Shown here in pieces: positions 1 to 12,000 of a DNA stretch of 64,000 nt. Under the pieces are notes generated by a model that was not told where the DNA came from, made no database searches, and saw only the letters and a list, made by a program, of their open reading frames with translations. The position numbers and the translations under genes are program-made. The stretch comes from Stenotrophomonas aracearum (GTDB taxonomy: Bacteria; Pseudomonadota; Gammaproteobacteria; Xanthomonadales; Xanthomonadaceae): the NCBI RefSeq assembly GCF_031834615.1, contig NZ_CP115543.1, forward strand, positions 62,001-126,000, read 5' to 3'. Within the stretch, counting starts at the first letter, position 1, and each line of letters starts with the position of its first letter.

Positions 1-2931
<2,931 letters not shown>

Positions 2932-2958
2932 GCTTCGCTGCCCGGGATTGCCAATGGC

Positions 2959-4068
2959 TCAGGAGCGCAGCGCCAGCTCCGAGTCCTTGATGTCTGCGAT
3001 TGGCCCAAGGATCGACGGGTCGAACTGGCGAAGCGGCTCCCCGTTCTGGATTCGGCGGGGCAGGTCTGGATTGGCGAGGGCGCCGCGCCCCAACGCAACA
3101 ATGTCTGTCCCCTGCTCAAGCAGTTGTTCGGCGCGCGACAGGTCATGGAGGCTGCCGTTGGCGATCAGGGGTACCCCCGGCGCATAGCGGCGAGCCAGCG
3201 CCGCCAGTGACTCGGTCTCCCCGGCAAACGCGGGTTTCCACGCTTCAAACTCCGTTACATGCAGGAAGTCCACGCCGGCATCGGCCAAACTGCCAAAGAT
3301 GACTTCTGCATCCTGCTCGCCGCCCTCCCACTTGTGCAGGAAGTCGTTGACCTTGCCTTGCGAGATACGTATGCCCACCGGTGCCCGGCCTGCCACCCTT
3401 GCCTTCACTGCAGCGAGTACTTCCACCAACAGCGCCACCCGGTTGTGGATGGAGCCGCCCCAGCGGTCGCGCCGGGTATTGGTATGCAGGGTCAGGAACT
3501 GGTCCAGAAGGTAGCCGTTGGCGCCGTGGATCTCCACGCCATCAAAGCCGGCAGTGCCCACCGCGCGTTCGGCCGCGTCAACGAAACCCTGGATGGCGTC
3601 CTGGATCTGGGCGTCGGTCATCTGCGCCGGCAAGGGATATGCACCGTGTCCGTAGTAGAAGGACATCTGCTGGCCTTTGGGCTGCACTGCTGCAGCGCCA
3701 ACGGTATCGTCGCGGAAAGCGTTGCCTTGGGACAACGCACCGGCATGCATGATCTGGGCGAACGTCATCGCGCCATGGTTGCGCATCGCGGCGGTCAGCG
3801 GAGCCCATGCCTGCGCCTGTGCTTCGCTGGCCAGGCCGGGCTGATTGAGATATCCCTGCGAATGGGCCTGATCGCTGTACAGCCCTTCGGTGATGACCAG
3901 GCCGAACCCGCCGGCCGCGAAGCCGGCGTAGTAGTCGCCCATGGTGGAGGTGGGCAGGCCGTCTGCGGTCGCAGTGACCCGCGTCATCGGCGCCACAGCG
4001 AGCCGGTTGCGGAGTACCGCACCGGAAATATCGAACGGCGTTAGAATCGTGGGGCGTGAAGTCAACAT
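2959..4068 (-). CDS. Old Yellow Enzyme family NADH:flavin oxidoreductase
   Basis: This 369-residue FMN-dependent ene-reductase of the OYE/NADH-oxidase family has the usual full length. It carries the N-terminal flavin-barrel start (PFDISGAVLRNRLAVAPMTR), QIMHAG near residues 105-110, and the active-site His181/Asn184 in IHGANGYLLDQF. The phosphate-binding end of the barrel is GRGALANPD. Such enzymes reduce activated C=C bonds or nitro groups using NAD(P)H. The start is ATG with AGAGG about ten bases upstream. The gene is divergent from a LysR regulator 125 bp away, which probably controls it. The natural substrate cannot be read from the sequence. Confidence 0.93.
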   Translation of the reverse strand: MLTSRPTILTPFDISGAVLRNRLAVAPMTRVTATADGLPTSTMGDYYAGFAAGGFGLVITEGLYSDQAHSQGYLNQPGLASEAQAQAWAPLTAAMRNHGAMTFAQIMHAGALSQGNAFRDDTVGAAAVQPKGQQMSFYYGHGAYPLPAQMTDAQIQDAIQGFVDAAERAVGTAGFDGVEIHGANGYLLDQFLTLHTNTRRDRWGGSIHNRVALLVEVLAAVKARVAGRAPVGIRISQGKVNDFLHKWEGGEQDAEVIFGSLADAGVDFLHVTEFEAWKPAFAGETESLAALARRYAPGVPLIANGSLHDLSRAEQLLEQGTDIVALGRGALANPDLPRRIQNGEPLRQFDPSILGPIADIKDSELALRS

Positions 4069-4171
4069 CGGAAGCAGCCTCTTTATGGGGAATTGGCCAC
4101 GTGAGCTGGCCTCATGAAGCCATGCTATCGGCTTGAATCCTCAGTCCCAGTCCCGTAAAAGAGATGCCGTC

Positions 4172-4188
4172 ATATCTTTCCGGGATAT
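4172..4188. promoter_or_regulatory. Candidate LysR binding box
   Basis: ATATC-N7-GATAT is a perfect inverted repeat containing the T-N11-A pattern of LysR boxes. It ends five bases before the LysR start codon in the divergent intergenic region. The position suits autoregulation and control of the OYE gene, but the assignment is inferred from symmetry and location only. Confidence 0.4.
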
Positions 4189-4193
4189 AAACC

Positions 4194-5078
4194 GTGCAGA
4201 TCTCCGATGTGCGTATCTTCTTGGCCGTGGTCGCAGCCAAGGGACTCGCCGCTGCATCAAGACAGCTGGATCTCGCGCCCATGCAGGTCACGCGACGGGT
4301 CGCCGCGCTTGAGGACGAACTGGGCGTCAGGCTGCTGCACCGGACAACCCGGTCGGTGTCGCTGACAGCGGAGGGGGAAGCCTTCCTGTCCTATGCCACC
4401 GCGATGCAGGAGGCCGAAGACAGTGCCAAGCGCGAGCTCGGGCGATCGCCCACGCAGGTCACCGGCCACTTGAAGGTTTCCGCACCCACCGTGTTCGGGC
4501 AGGCCGTGATCGTGCCGCTGCTGGGCCCCCTGCTTCGTGAACATCCGGAACTGCGCATCGAACTGGACCTGTCGGACCGCGTGCTCGACATCGTGGCGCA
4601 GGGATTCGACCTGGCGATCCGTATTGCAACGCTGCGCGACTCGGAGCTGGTGGCGCGGCGCATGGCCGACAATCCGCGCGTGCTCTGTGCCTCGCCGGGG
4701 TATCTGGGCATGCGTGGCACGCCCCGGATCCTCTCAGACCTGGAACGCCACGACTGCATCCAGCTCAGTCCCGTCTCGCACTGGCCCTTCATCGTCGCTG
4801 GAAGCGTTACCCGCAAGCGGCTGCATGGGCGCGTCGCCACCAATAGTGTTGAAGCTGCGCGCAGCGCTGCACTTCAAGGGCTGGGCATTGCAATGCTGAC
4901 CTACTGGGACGTGCACCAACAGCTGCTGGACGGCACGCTGGTTGAAATCATTCTGGACGATGCCGGAACCGAAGCCCTCGCTGTATGGGCGGTCATGCCA
5001 ACCCGGCGCTTCGTGCCCGCCCGGGTCAATGTATTTCTGGATGCGTTGGCGCAGGCAATGAAACGGACAGCGCCGTAA
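4194..5078 (+). CDS. LysR-family transcriptional regulator
   Basis: This is a 294-residue LysR regulator of typical length. The N-terminal winged helix-turn-helix (about 5-62) includes AVVAAKGLAAASRQL and the recognition segment VTRRVAALEDELGVRLLHR. The rest is the periplasmic-binding-like effector domain. The start codon is GTG. Divergence from the OYE gene is the classic arrangement of a LysR activator and its target, so it probably senses an electrophile or aromatic compound that the reductase handles. The effector is unknown. Confidence 0.92.
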   Translation: MQISDVRIFLAVVAAKGLAAASRQLDLAPMQVTRRVAALEDELGVRLLHRTTRSVSLTAEGEAFLSYATAMQEAEDSAKRELGRSPTQVTGHLKVSAPTVFGQAVIVPLLGPLLREHPELRIELDLSDRVLDIVAQGFDLAIRIATLRDSELVARRMADNPRVLCASPGYLGMRGTPRILSDLERHDCIQLSPVSHWPFIVAGSVTRKRLHGRVATNSVEAARSAALQGLGIAMLTYWDVHQQLLDGTLVEIILDDAGTEALAVWAVMPTRRFVPARVNVFLDALAQAMKRTAP

Positions 5079-5138
5079 CCGATTCACCCACTGGCGCAAT
5101 CACTCAAGCCGTACGTTCACGCCCTGAAGCGCCGGTGC

Positions 5139-5540
5139 TCAGCCCGTTCTGTCTGCCGGATGATGGACCCCATCCTCAACTGGCACGTCCGGAATGGCGA
5201 ACGGGTTGATACCTTCCAGACAACCTACGTTGAAGCCGTACTGCTCCGGGTTTGAACGGCGCTGGTGGTGCGTGTAGATCCCACAGATACCACAGAAGTA
5301 GTGCTTGGCCGCGTGGGTGTTGAACTGGTAAAGCTTCAGGTGTTCCGCCCCCTTTACAACGCGCAGCCCGGCCAGGGGCACGGACGCCACCACAGCGCCC
5401 TTGCGCCGGCAGATGGAGCAGTCGCATCGGCGCGGGCTCACGATGCCATCGGGTAGGTCAAGCTCAAGCTCTACCGCGCCGCAATGGCAGGTCGCGCGGT
5501 GTTTTGGCTGGATGGGGACGCCGCCTACTTCCTTCAGCAT
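5139..5540 (-). CDS. GFA/CENP-V family zinc protein
   Basis: This 133-residue protein has the full cysteine set of the GFA (glutathione-dependent formaldehyde-activating enzyme) fold: Cys18 and Cys20 (CHCGAVELE), Cys39, Cys41 and Cys44 (CDCSICRRKGA), and Cys83 and Cys86 (FCGICG). These bind two zinc ions. Some family members catalyse S-hydroxymethylglutathione formation, but most bacterial paralogues have no proven activity. The start is ATG with GGAG nine bases upstream. It stands alone and converges on the LysR gene. Confidence 0.9.
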   Translation of the reverse strand: MLKEVGGVPIQPKHRATCHCGAVELELDLPDGIVSPRRCDCSICRRKGAVVASVPLAGLRVVKGAEHLKLYQFNTHAAKHYFCGICGIYTHHQRRSNPEQYGFNVGCLEGINPFAIPDVPVEDGVHHPADRTG

Positions 5541-5604
5541 GTGTCGGATCTCCGTGAGTTCGCCAGAAATCTACCAGAGGCGGTCCAGCCAGTCTCGCGC
5601 GACT

Positions 5605-6147
5605 TCAGGGCCCGTCCAACCCCGGGAGTGACTGAGGCTGAGGTGATCGTGGTGCGGGCACACTGTCCCGAATCTCCACTCCCATGACCTCGCCAATCAC
5701 ATGGAAGGCACCGAACTTCGAGCTCCAGGCGACGAAGACGATCACGCCAATGAGAAGAACGAACAACACGGAAGAGAACAAACTCTGTGCGACACCCAGC
5801 CAGAAGTTTGGACGAAATGATCTGACCAACCGGTTCAGCTCCTGATCGCTGCGCTCTTGAACTTCGTCAACTTCCCGGGCAAGCACAGTGCGAACAAAGT
5901 CCCGCGCCAGAGAATCGGCCTTGGCGCGGTACATCGCAATGGATGCAGGACTATTGGAAGCAATGTGGAACGCGCGCAGTTCTGCATCGTGCGGAGCGCG
6001 ATCATGCTCGGCACTGAATGCCTGCATGAACTCGATCTTCTGCTGTTTGTAGAAGGAGTACGCGACGATGCCGAGAAGGTCGTCGGGATGTTCTACGAGG
6101 GTGCTGTAGATGTAGTTGAAGCCATCCACTTTCCCCGAAGTGCTCAT
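5605..6147 (-). CDS. Uncharacterised protein with one C-terminal membrane segment
   Basis: The 180-residue product is not recognised with certainty. A soluble, mostly helical N-terminal part (1-110) has an aromatic-rich stretch (NYIYSTLVEHPDDLLGIVAYSFYK). One hydrophobic helix follows (about 117-141), then a short proline-rich tail, suggesting a tail-anchored inner-membrane protein with most of its mass in the cytoplasm. Its ATG overlaps the TGA of the upstream 63-residue gene (ATGA), so the two are almost certainly translationally coupled. I recall similar small proteins as scattered accessory genes but cannot name a family or function. Confidence 0.75.
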   Translation of the reverse strand: MSTSGKVDGFNYIYSTLVEHPDDLLGIVAYSFYKQQKIEFMQAFSAEHDRAPHDAELRAFHIASNSPASIAMYRAKADSLARDFVRTVLAREVDEVQERSDQELNRLVRSFRPNFWLGVAQSLFSSVLFVLLIGVIVFVAWSSKFGAFHVIGEVMGVEIRDSVPAPRSPQPQSLPGLDGP

Positions 6148-6338
6148 CAGGCGTTCCTGAGCTTCCGGGACGCGCTGATGAAGGCGGCCTTCAGTTCTTC
6201 ATGTGAAATGAACCTGACAACCACGCCCCTTGGAGCAAGAAACTCCGGATGCCCCCGGCTTGCAATCATCTTGCTGTTCGCAGCCCTCACCGTCTGGGTG
6301 CTGATGTAATCGCGCTTGGTTCTGCTGGGCTTGTCCAT
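6147..6338 (-). CDS. Small uncharacterised protein, first gene of a two-gene operon
   Basis: The 63-residue basic product starts MDKPSRTKRDYISTQTVRAAN and has no signal peptide or membrane segment. The stop codon overlaps the start of the 180-residue gene, so the pair should be co-translated. It is too short for a confident domain call. Its basic N-terminus would allow nucleic-acid or membrane-surface binding, which is speculation. No clear Shine-Dalgarno precedes the ATG at 6338, so the start is only moderately certain. Confidence 0.65.
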   Translation of the reverse strand: MDKPSRTKRDYISTQTVRAANSKMIASRGHPEFLAPRGVVVRFISHEELKAAFISASRKLRNA

Positions 6339-6524
6339 GGGGGCATGCTACCAAACGTTATCTTTCTGCATGATCAGTCAAAAGCGCCAAGCGATGTAGG
6401 GCTTGGCTGAGACTGGGATGGTCAAGCTATGCCGAGCGTCAATTGCGACACTCGCATAAACCGCTTCCGATGCAGGACTCGTATCAGTTGCGGCGTATGA
6501 ACACCTGGGCAAGCTGATAACCCC

Positions 6525-7049
6525 TCAGCTGGCCGCACCCAAACGCCCTTCCGTGGCTCGCCGCGACGCACGCAGGTAGCGGCAGTACTTCCCGATGAAT
6601 ATCCCGGTGAACCCACCGGACAGCAGCAGATAACCAGCACTGAACGTGACATTCGCGCTCAGCGACGGTGACACCGCCAGTGCAGACTCGAAACCATACT
6701 TCACTGCGAATGTGATCAGCAGCAGCGGCAGCAACGTGAAGTCCGCGCTGCGCCACAGCTTGCCCGTGGCCGGGTTCAGGGTCAGCGTGGCGCGACGCAG
6801 CAGCATCCAGCCAATGCCCATGCCTGCAACGATGCCAACCAGCCATTCACCCCAGGCGACCCAGGAAGCACCGTAGCGCTGGCTGATCGACCACAGGCCC
6901 CAGACGGTGAACAGCGCGGGCACGATCGCCAGCTTGGCCAGCGAGGTTTCCCCGGGCTTCATGGCGGCGATGCCACGGGTCAGCAGGAAGATGAGAAGCG
7001 CCCAGACCCAGATCGGGGTATGCGACGCAAACTGCTGCAGCATGTTCAT
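6525..7049 (-). CDS. DUF6622-like integral membrane protein
   Basis: The 174-residue protein has about five hydrophobic helices, beginning TPIWVWALLIFLLTRGIAAM, and ends in a short basic cytoplasmic tail. The pattern matches the small membrane family DUF6622, which has no known function. The ATG is preceded by AAGGA seven bases upstream. It is monocistronic, with a SMAG repeat upstream. Confidence 0.82.
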   Translation of the reverse strand: MNMLQQFASHTPIWVWALLIFLLTRGIAAMKPGETSLAKLAIVPALFTVWGLWSISQRYGASWVAWGEWLVGIVAGMGIGWMLLRRATLTLNPATGKLWRSADFTLLPLLLITFAVKYGFESALAVSPSLSANVTFSAGYLLLSGGFTGIFIGKYCRYLRASRRATEGRLGAAS

Positions 7050-7166
7050 GGGACGTCCTTGGCTTGGATGGGGCGCCGGTACAGCGCCTCGGTGTAGGCA
7101 GATTCTCCCGTTGGGCTACCCCGGGGCCAAGTGACAGCTGTCAACCATCGCGGCGTACACCCGGAG

Positions 7167-7190
7167 GTAGAGCCGGGCTCTGCCCGGCTG
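7167..7190 (+). repeat. SMAG-type GTAG stem-loop
   Basis: GTAG followed by AGCCGGG-CTCTG-CCCGGCT. It abuts the stop codon of the GNAT gene and lies between two minus-strand genes. This is one of the repeats that suggest Stenotrophomonas. Confidence 0.85.
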
Positions 7191-7613
7191 TCAGAGTTCC
7201 GTCCGGAAGTGGAACGAACTCACCGTAAGCCCCTCCCGGAAATAAAATCGGTGCGCCAACGCGCGCTGCACCCCGGAGTCCAGATGGAGCTGCACGCATC
7301 CCCTGGCCCGCGCCTCGGCCTTGAGCCAGTCCAACAGAGCACGCCCATGGCCGCGCGAGCGCTGACGCGTGTCGGTACTCAGGTCATCCACGTACATCAG
7401 CGACCCACCGGTATAGAGCATCTCGAAGATCCGGAAACCTCCCACGGCGCGCACCTCGCCCTCCTCGAACACCCCCGCCTGACGGTAGCCGCCTTCCATC
7501 ATGCGCCGAACCGTGGCGAGGTAGTCTTCGGCCGCAATGTCCGGGCGAAGCTGCCGCATGACATCGCGGGCGGCAAGAATCTCGTCATCGGAGCGCAGTT
7601 CGGCAACGTTCAT
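7191..7613 (-). CDS. GNAT-family N-acetyltransferase
   Basis: The 140-residue protein is a single GNAT domain. The acetyl-CoA pyrophosphate loop is RSRGHGRALLDWL, matching the family Q/RxxGxG/A motif. A VGGFRIFEMLYTGGSLMYVDDLSTD strand region precedes it, and a QLHLDSGVQRALAHRFYFREG segment forms the C-terminal half. It transfers acetyl from acetyl-CoA to an unidentified amine. The gene is monocistronic; context gives no clue to the substrate. Confidence 0.88.
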   Translation of the reverse strand: MNVAELRSDDEILAARDVMRQLRPDIAAEDYLATVRRMMEGGYRQAGVFEEGEVRAVGGFRIFEMLYTGGSLMYVDDLSTDTRQRSRGHGRALLDWLKAEARARGCVQLHLDSGVQRALAHRFYFREGLTVSSFHFRTEL

Positions 7614-7747
7614 GGCAGATCGCCTCGTGTTGAAACAGCGGTGTACGTCGGACGTCGAAGAGACCGTCAGGAGACAACCACTGATGGCCGCCGCCAGTCT
7701 ACCGCTGCATACGGCCGGGTTTCATGTGCCCTTCTGCGCCCCGCCGC

Positions 7748-8941
7748 TTACAGGTATTTCAACCACGCGATATCACGCCGGGCAGCCTTGAAGCGGGAGA
7801 ACCAGGCGGTCGGGATGTACAGCGGAATGATCAGCGCCACGTACCAGGCCAACACCCAGCCGTAGTTCCCGACGCCGAACACGCTCCCCTGGTTGGGCCC
7901 CCAGAGGGCGAGGGCACCGTGGTAGAGCAGGCGCAGCACGCTGAGGTGGAGCAGGTAGAAGAACATCGGGGCGCCGCCGAACACCGCCAGCGCCGCCGAA
8001 ATCCGGCCTTCGCGCAGCAGCTCGAAGGCGGCCAGCAGCAACGCACCCACGCCCAGCGTGAGCAGCAGGAACAGCAGCGAAGGTGGGTACTTGGTCAGCG
8101 CCAGGAAGCTCATCACCGTGCGCATCGGGTCGCCTTCCACCACGAACCAGGGCGTATCGCCGTAACCGTTCCACAGGCGCACCAGGAAGAACGTCAGCAG
8201 CATGGCCGTGCCCAGCCAGATCAGCCGACGCCGACGCGCAGGAGCGGCGACACCCGGCGAGAACCACGGGCCAATGGCAAAGCCGAGCACGATCACGCCG
8301 ATCCACGGCAACACCGGGTAGGTGGTCTTGGCGACAAATCCAAAGGGAAGTTCGATGACGTCACGCTGGTGCAGCATCGCCCACGGCGCGAACAGCGGAT
8401 GACCCGGTTCCAGCCGGATGCCGTCAAGCAGGTTGTGCCCGCACACGATCAGCAGGCCACCGGCCAGCAGCAGCCGGCGCGGCATTCCGATGAGCAGCGC
8501 CAGCACGATCATGCACACGCCGATGCACCAGATGACCTGCAGCCAGAAGGTGGGCGCGGCAATGCCCCAGTACAGCTCGGACAGGAAGAACACTTCAAGC
8601 GCCATCAGCACCAGCCCGCGCTTGACCAGGTACATGCGGGTCTCTGCCAGCGTGTGCTTCGTACTGAACAGGTAGGCAGAAATGCCCGTGAGCGCCACGA
8701 AGATGGGTGCACACAGACTCACCGCCAGGCGCGCCCAGTACATCGCCGGCAGCGCCGTGGTGGCATCGATGGGATCGGCCACCGGTACATGCAGGAACCA
8801 AGTCTCGCGCAGGTGGTCGAGCAGCATCAGGACCATGACGAAGCCACGCAGCGCGTCGATGCTTTGCAGGCGACCCGCACCCGGCTTGGGGCCGAGGGGT
8901 GCATTCATCCCCATCGGCATGGCAGTCGGGGTACCGGTCAT
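7748..8941 (-). CDS. Multispan membrane protein, heparan-alpha-glucosaminide N-acetyltransferase/DUF1624-like
   Basis: The 397-residue protein has about ten hydrophobic helices. The opening RLQSIDALRGFVMVLMLLDH resembles the HGSNAT_cat/DUF1624 family, whose members transfer acyl groups across membranes. I chose the ATG at 8941 because GGAG lies directly upstream; an open frame extends 16 codons further but lacks a ribosome site. The acyl acceptor is unknown. The gene is monocistronic, and an AT-rich palindrome sits about 30 bp before the start. Confidence 0.85.
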   Translation of the reverse strand: MTGTPTAMPMGMNAPLGPKPGAGRLQSIDALRGFVMVLMLLDHLRETWFLHVPVADPIDATTALPAMYWARLAVSLCAPIFVALTGISAYLFSTKHTLAETRMYLVKRGLVLMALEVFFLSELYWGIAAPTFWLQVIWCIGVCMIVLALLIGMPRRLLLAGGLLIVCGHNLLDGIRLEPGHPLFAPWAMLHQRDVIELPFGFVAKTTYPVLPWIGVIVLGFAIGPWFSPGVAAPARRRRLIWLGTAMLLTFFLVRLWNGYGDTPWFVVEGDPMRTVMSFLALTKYPPSLLFLLLTLGVGALLLAAFELLREGRISAALAVFGGAPMFFYLLHLSVLRLLYHGALALWGPNQGSVFGVGNYGWVLAWYVALIIPLYIPTAWFSRFKAARRDIAWLKYL

Positions 8942-8969
8942 CTGTTCTCCTTCGCGGGGAAAATGGACC

Positions 8970-8987
8970 GGAATGTTATAATATTCC
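8970..8987. promoter_or_regulatory. AT-rich palindrome upstream of the acyltransferase-like gene
   Basis: GGAAT-N8-ATTCC encloses TATAA-like sequence and is markedly AT-rich for this genome. It lies 29-46 bp before the ATG at 8941, where a -10 element or a TetR/MarR-type operator would be expected. The role is inferred. Confidence 0.4.
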
Positions 8988-9074
8988 AATTACAGAGACA
9001 AACCTTGAGCGGCTTGCCCCGCTGCACCAACCCGGACGTGCGCCAGGCAACCTGCCCGGCGCACGTTGACCATC

Positions 9075-12000
9075 TCACATCAGGTGCGGACGCTCCGAAC
9101 CGAACAGCAGGCGCTTGGCCCCTTCGCGCCATACCTGCGGGCACGATTGGCCGCGCACTACGGCTGCAACGGTATAGGCGTAGCCGCGGTTGCTCGGATT
9201 GACGTGGCCAAGCACGGCCTCGGCCTGCTGTACGGAGGCGTTTGCCCGCACGGCATCCACGAACGCCACCATGCGAGCCGCCTCGTCCGGGTCGGTGGCC
9301 AGTACCTTCTCGCGCCACGTTGCTTCATCGCGGCCGTGCCGCAACGCCAGTGCCCACATGGTCCAGATGGAATCCCCATCCACACCCGCTTCGGCCGGGA
9401 GCCCCCATGCCTTCTCGGCCACGTCGGCCGACGCGCCATCGGACGCGGCAACCAGGCGAACCATGCGGGGCAACAGTTCGGCATCGGCCTGCGCCAATTC
9501 CAGCGCCTGCGCGTACTCGCCCCGCCCAAGCGGTAGATAGGCATCGTACGGCGAGCCGGTAGCCTCGCCGCTGTCGAGCGCCAACATGTTGGTCAGGTGG
9601 GCCGACTGGGACGCCAGCGACTCGATCTCGCCCGGGCTGGCGCCCAGCATGCGTTTGATGCGTGCCAACTCCGGTGCCACGAACTCCGCCGTCTGCTCCG
9701 ACATCGCCGACTTCGACAGGACCTCGTTGGCGCCGGCCCAGTCGCCGCGAGCGGCAAGCACGTAACCGCTCGCAAGCGCGAACCACGGCTCCTGCGGCCA
9801 GCGGCGATGTCCAGCGGAGAACGCCTCGTCCTGCTCCGGACCATCAGCCATGCAGCGCACCGCCAGATAGGCCAGCGACGAAGACTCCGGTTTACGCTCG
9901 GACATCTGCCGCTGGCGAGCACACACTGCCTCGTGCGCTTGGCCCTCGCCGAGCTCCTGCTCCATGCGCAGCGTCGCCACGTCCTCGGGATACCGCGTCA
10001 GTCGATCTGCAATGAGGCCCGGCATGTTGTCCGAGTACATCGCAGCTGCAGAAAGCCACGTTGTCAGGTGGCGCGAGCCCGGCGCATCCCAGCGCGCATG
10101 GGCCATGACCAGGGCCGCACGCTGCTCGTCGCTGTTGACGAAGCCCAGCTGCTGCTGCGGAGACAGATCGCCCATGGCCGTCAGCACCGAACGGGTGCCT
10201 CCGGTTCCATACTTGGTCGAAATGGAGGTCGGCGGCGTCTCCAGCACGACGTCGGCATCGGTGGCCGACCAGCGCTGCGCACCCAGCTTGCGCTCAGGGG
10301 CGCCCTCTGCACCGCCATAGACCGCCGTCCACTCCACCAGCGGCGCCGCACCGGCCACGTTGTACGTGAAGTGCGAACGGCCAGGCATGCGCTCACTGTC
10401 GAAGGACTCGATCAGCTGCCCGTCCGCGCTGTGCGTGACCACCTTGTGCGCGGTCCCCGGTGCCACGTCCATGGTGGCGCTCTGCTGCGGCTGCAGCGCG
10501 ACCGTAGTGCCGTCGACGGTCACCCGCACCGCTGTGGCCAGGCCGTTGTACAGCGAGACCGTCGCGGTGCCGGTGTGCATGCCGAACACCAGCACGCCGA
10601 CCACGATGGCCGCCGCAACCGACGCACGCACGACGCTGGCCGCCCAGCCGTCGGCGGTCTGGAATCGATCCCACCAGCCCAGCTTGGTCTGCAGCTTGCG
10701 CTCCTGGCCGGGGACCAGCACCGGGTAGCCCGCGGGAACCCGCGACGGCGTCGGTGCGGCGGGCGCCGCCTCGCCGGAATCCAGGCGCCCGACCACGGCG
10801 TCTTCGTTCGCCAGCAGCGCCTCCAGCGCCGCCGCGCGCAGCAGTGAGAGTGTGCCGCAGGTATGCGCAACCCAACCGCCCGCGCGCTGCACCCAGTCGT
10901 TGATGTTCTGCTGCGATGGTCCGAGCAGGCCCAGCTCGCCCAGCGCCTGCGCCAGGGGCTGGCCACCGTGCTCGACCACGGTCGCGTCGACGACGCAGTC
11001 CCCGGCGCGGCCGTAGATGAATTCGAGGGCGCGCTGCACGCGATCGGCGTCACCGAGCAGTCGGCGCATCTCCTTGTCGGAAACGCGCTTGTCGGCCGTC
11101 ACCACGTGCAGCGTGTTGACGAAGACCCCGTACACATCGCGCAGGTCCGCCTCCACGTGTTCGCAGAAGTGCAGCAGGGCGACCTGGCCTTCCAGCACCG
11201 CTTCCCAGCCCTCGCTGTTGCGGCGCGCGGCCAGCCGGTGCAGGCTGCGGCACTCCTGGTCGTGCTGGACGACGGCCTGGCGCAGCGGTGCGATCTCTGC
11301 ATCCAGGGTCGCGATGGCCGGGCCGAGGCGCCGGGCGTCCAGCACCTGGCCGCGCCAATGCACGCGGTTTCCCGACGCACGCAGGTGACCCAATCGGGCG
11401 GCGTCCAGCGTCGCGCGCTCTTCTTCCAGCACGCGCAGCTGCTGCAGTGCCTGGCCATGCCGGGCTGCATACAGGCCGGCAATGCGCTCGCGCACCTCGG
11501 TGTTGTCCAGCGGCGTCAGCGTACGCAGGAACAGCTCGGCTGGCGTGGCGACACCACGCACGAAGGAGCGACGCAGGTAGGTTCCCTGGTAGCGATGGTG
11601 CATGGCGCGGATGTCGAACTCGGCGTCGAGCCGGCTCAGCGTTTCCGCACCGTCGGCGAAGGCCGGCGGCGTCTCGCGGAGCATGTCGCGGGTGATCTGG
11701 TGCCGGAGCGCGTCCGCATCGCGGAACAGCAGCATGGCAGGGCGTTCGTCGATGGCAGCCGCCACGTAACGTCGCTTCAGGTTGTTTTCGCGGTCGGCGT
11801 TGGCCGGATGCGTGGACCACATCTGCGGCACGCGCACCATCGCACTGCGGAACACGCGATGCTGCTCGCGGTCGCTCTCCGGCAGCTGCGGTGGATCGGC
11901 ATACAGCGGGTCGGGCGACACCCGGCGCAGGTTGGCGAGCATCCGCGTCTGCACCGCGAACAGGTCGGCCACGGCACGGCCGGCCTCGAACTCGCGCGAG

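Noticed and set aside
5139..5540. Formaldehyde detoxification operon
   Set aside because: The GFA-type gene stands alone without adhC/frmA or frmB, so no pathway can be claimed.
7724..9202. Plus-strand frame of about 492 codons over the acyltransferase-like gene
   Set aside because: Gln/His/Arg-rich and antisense to a multispan membrane protein with good ribosome site.
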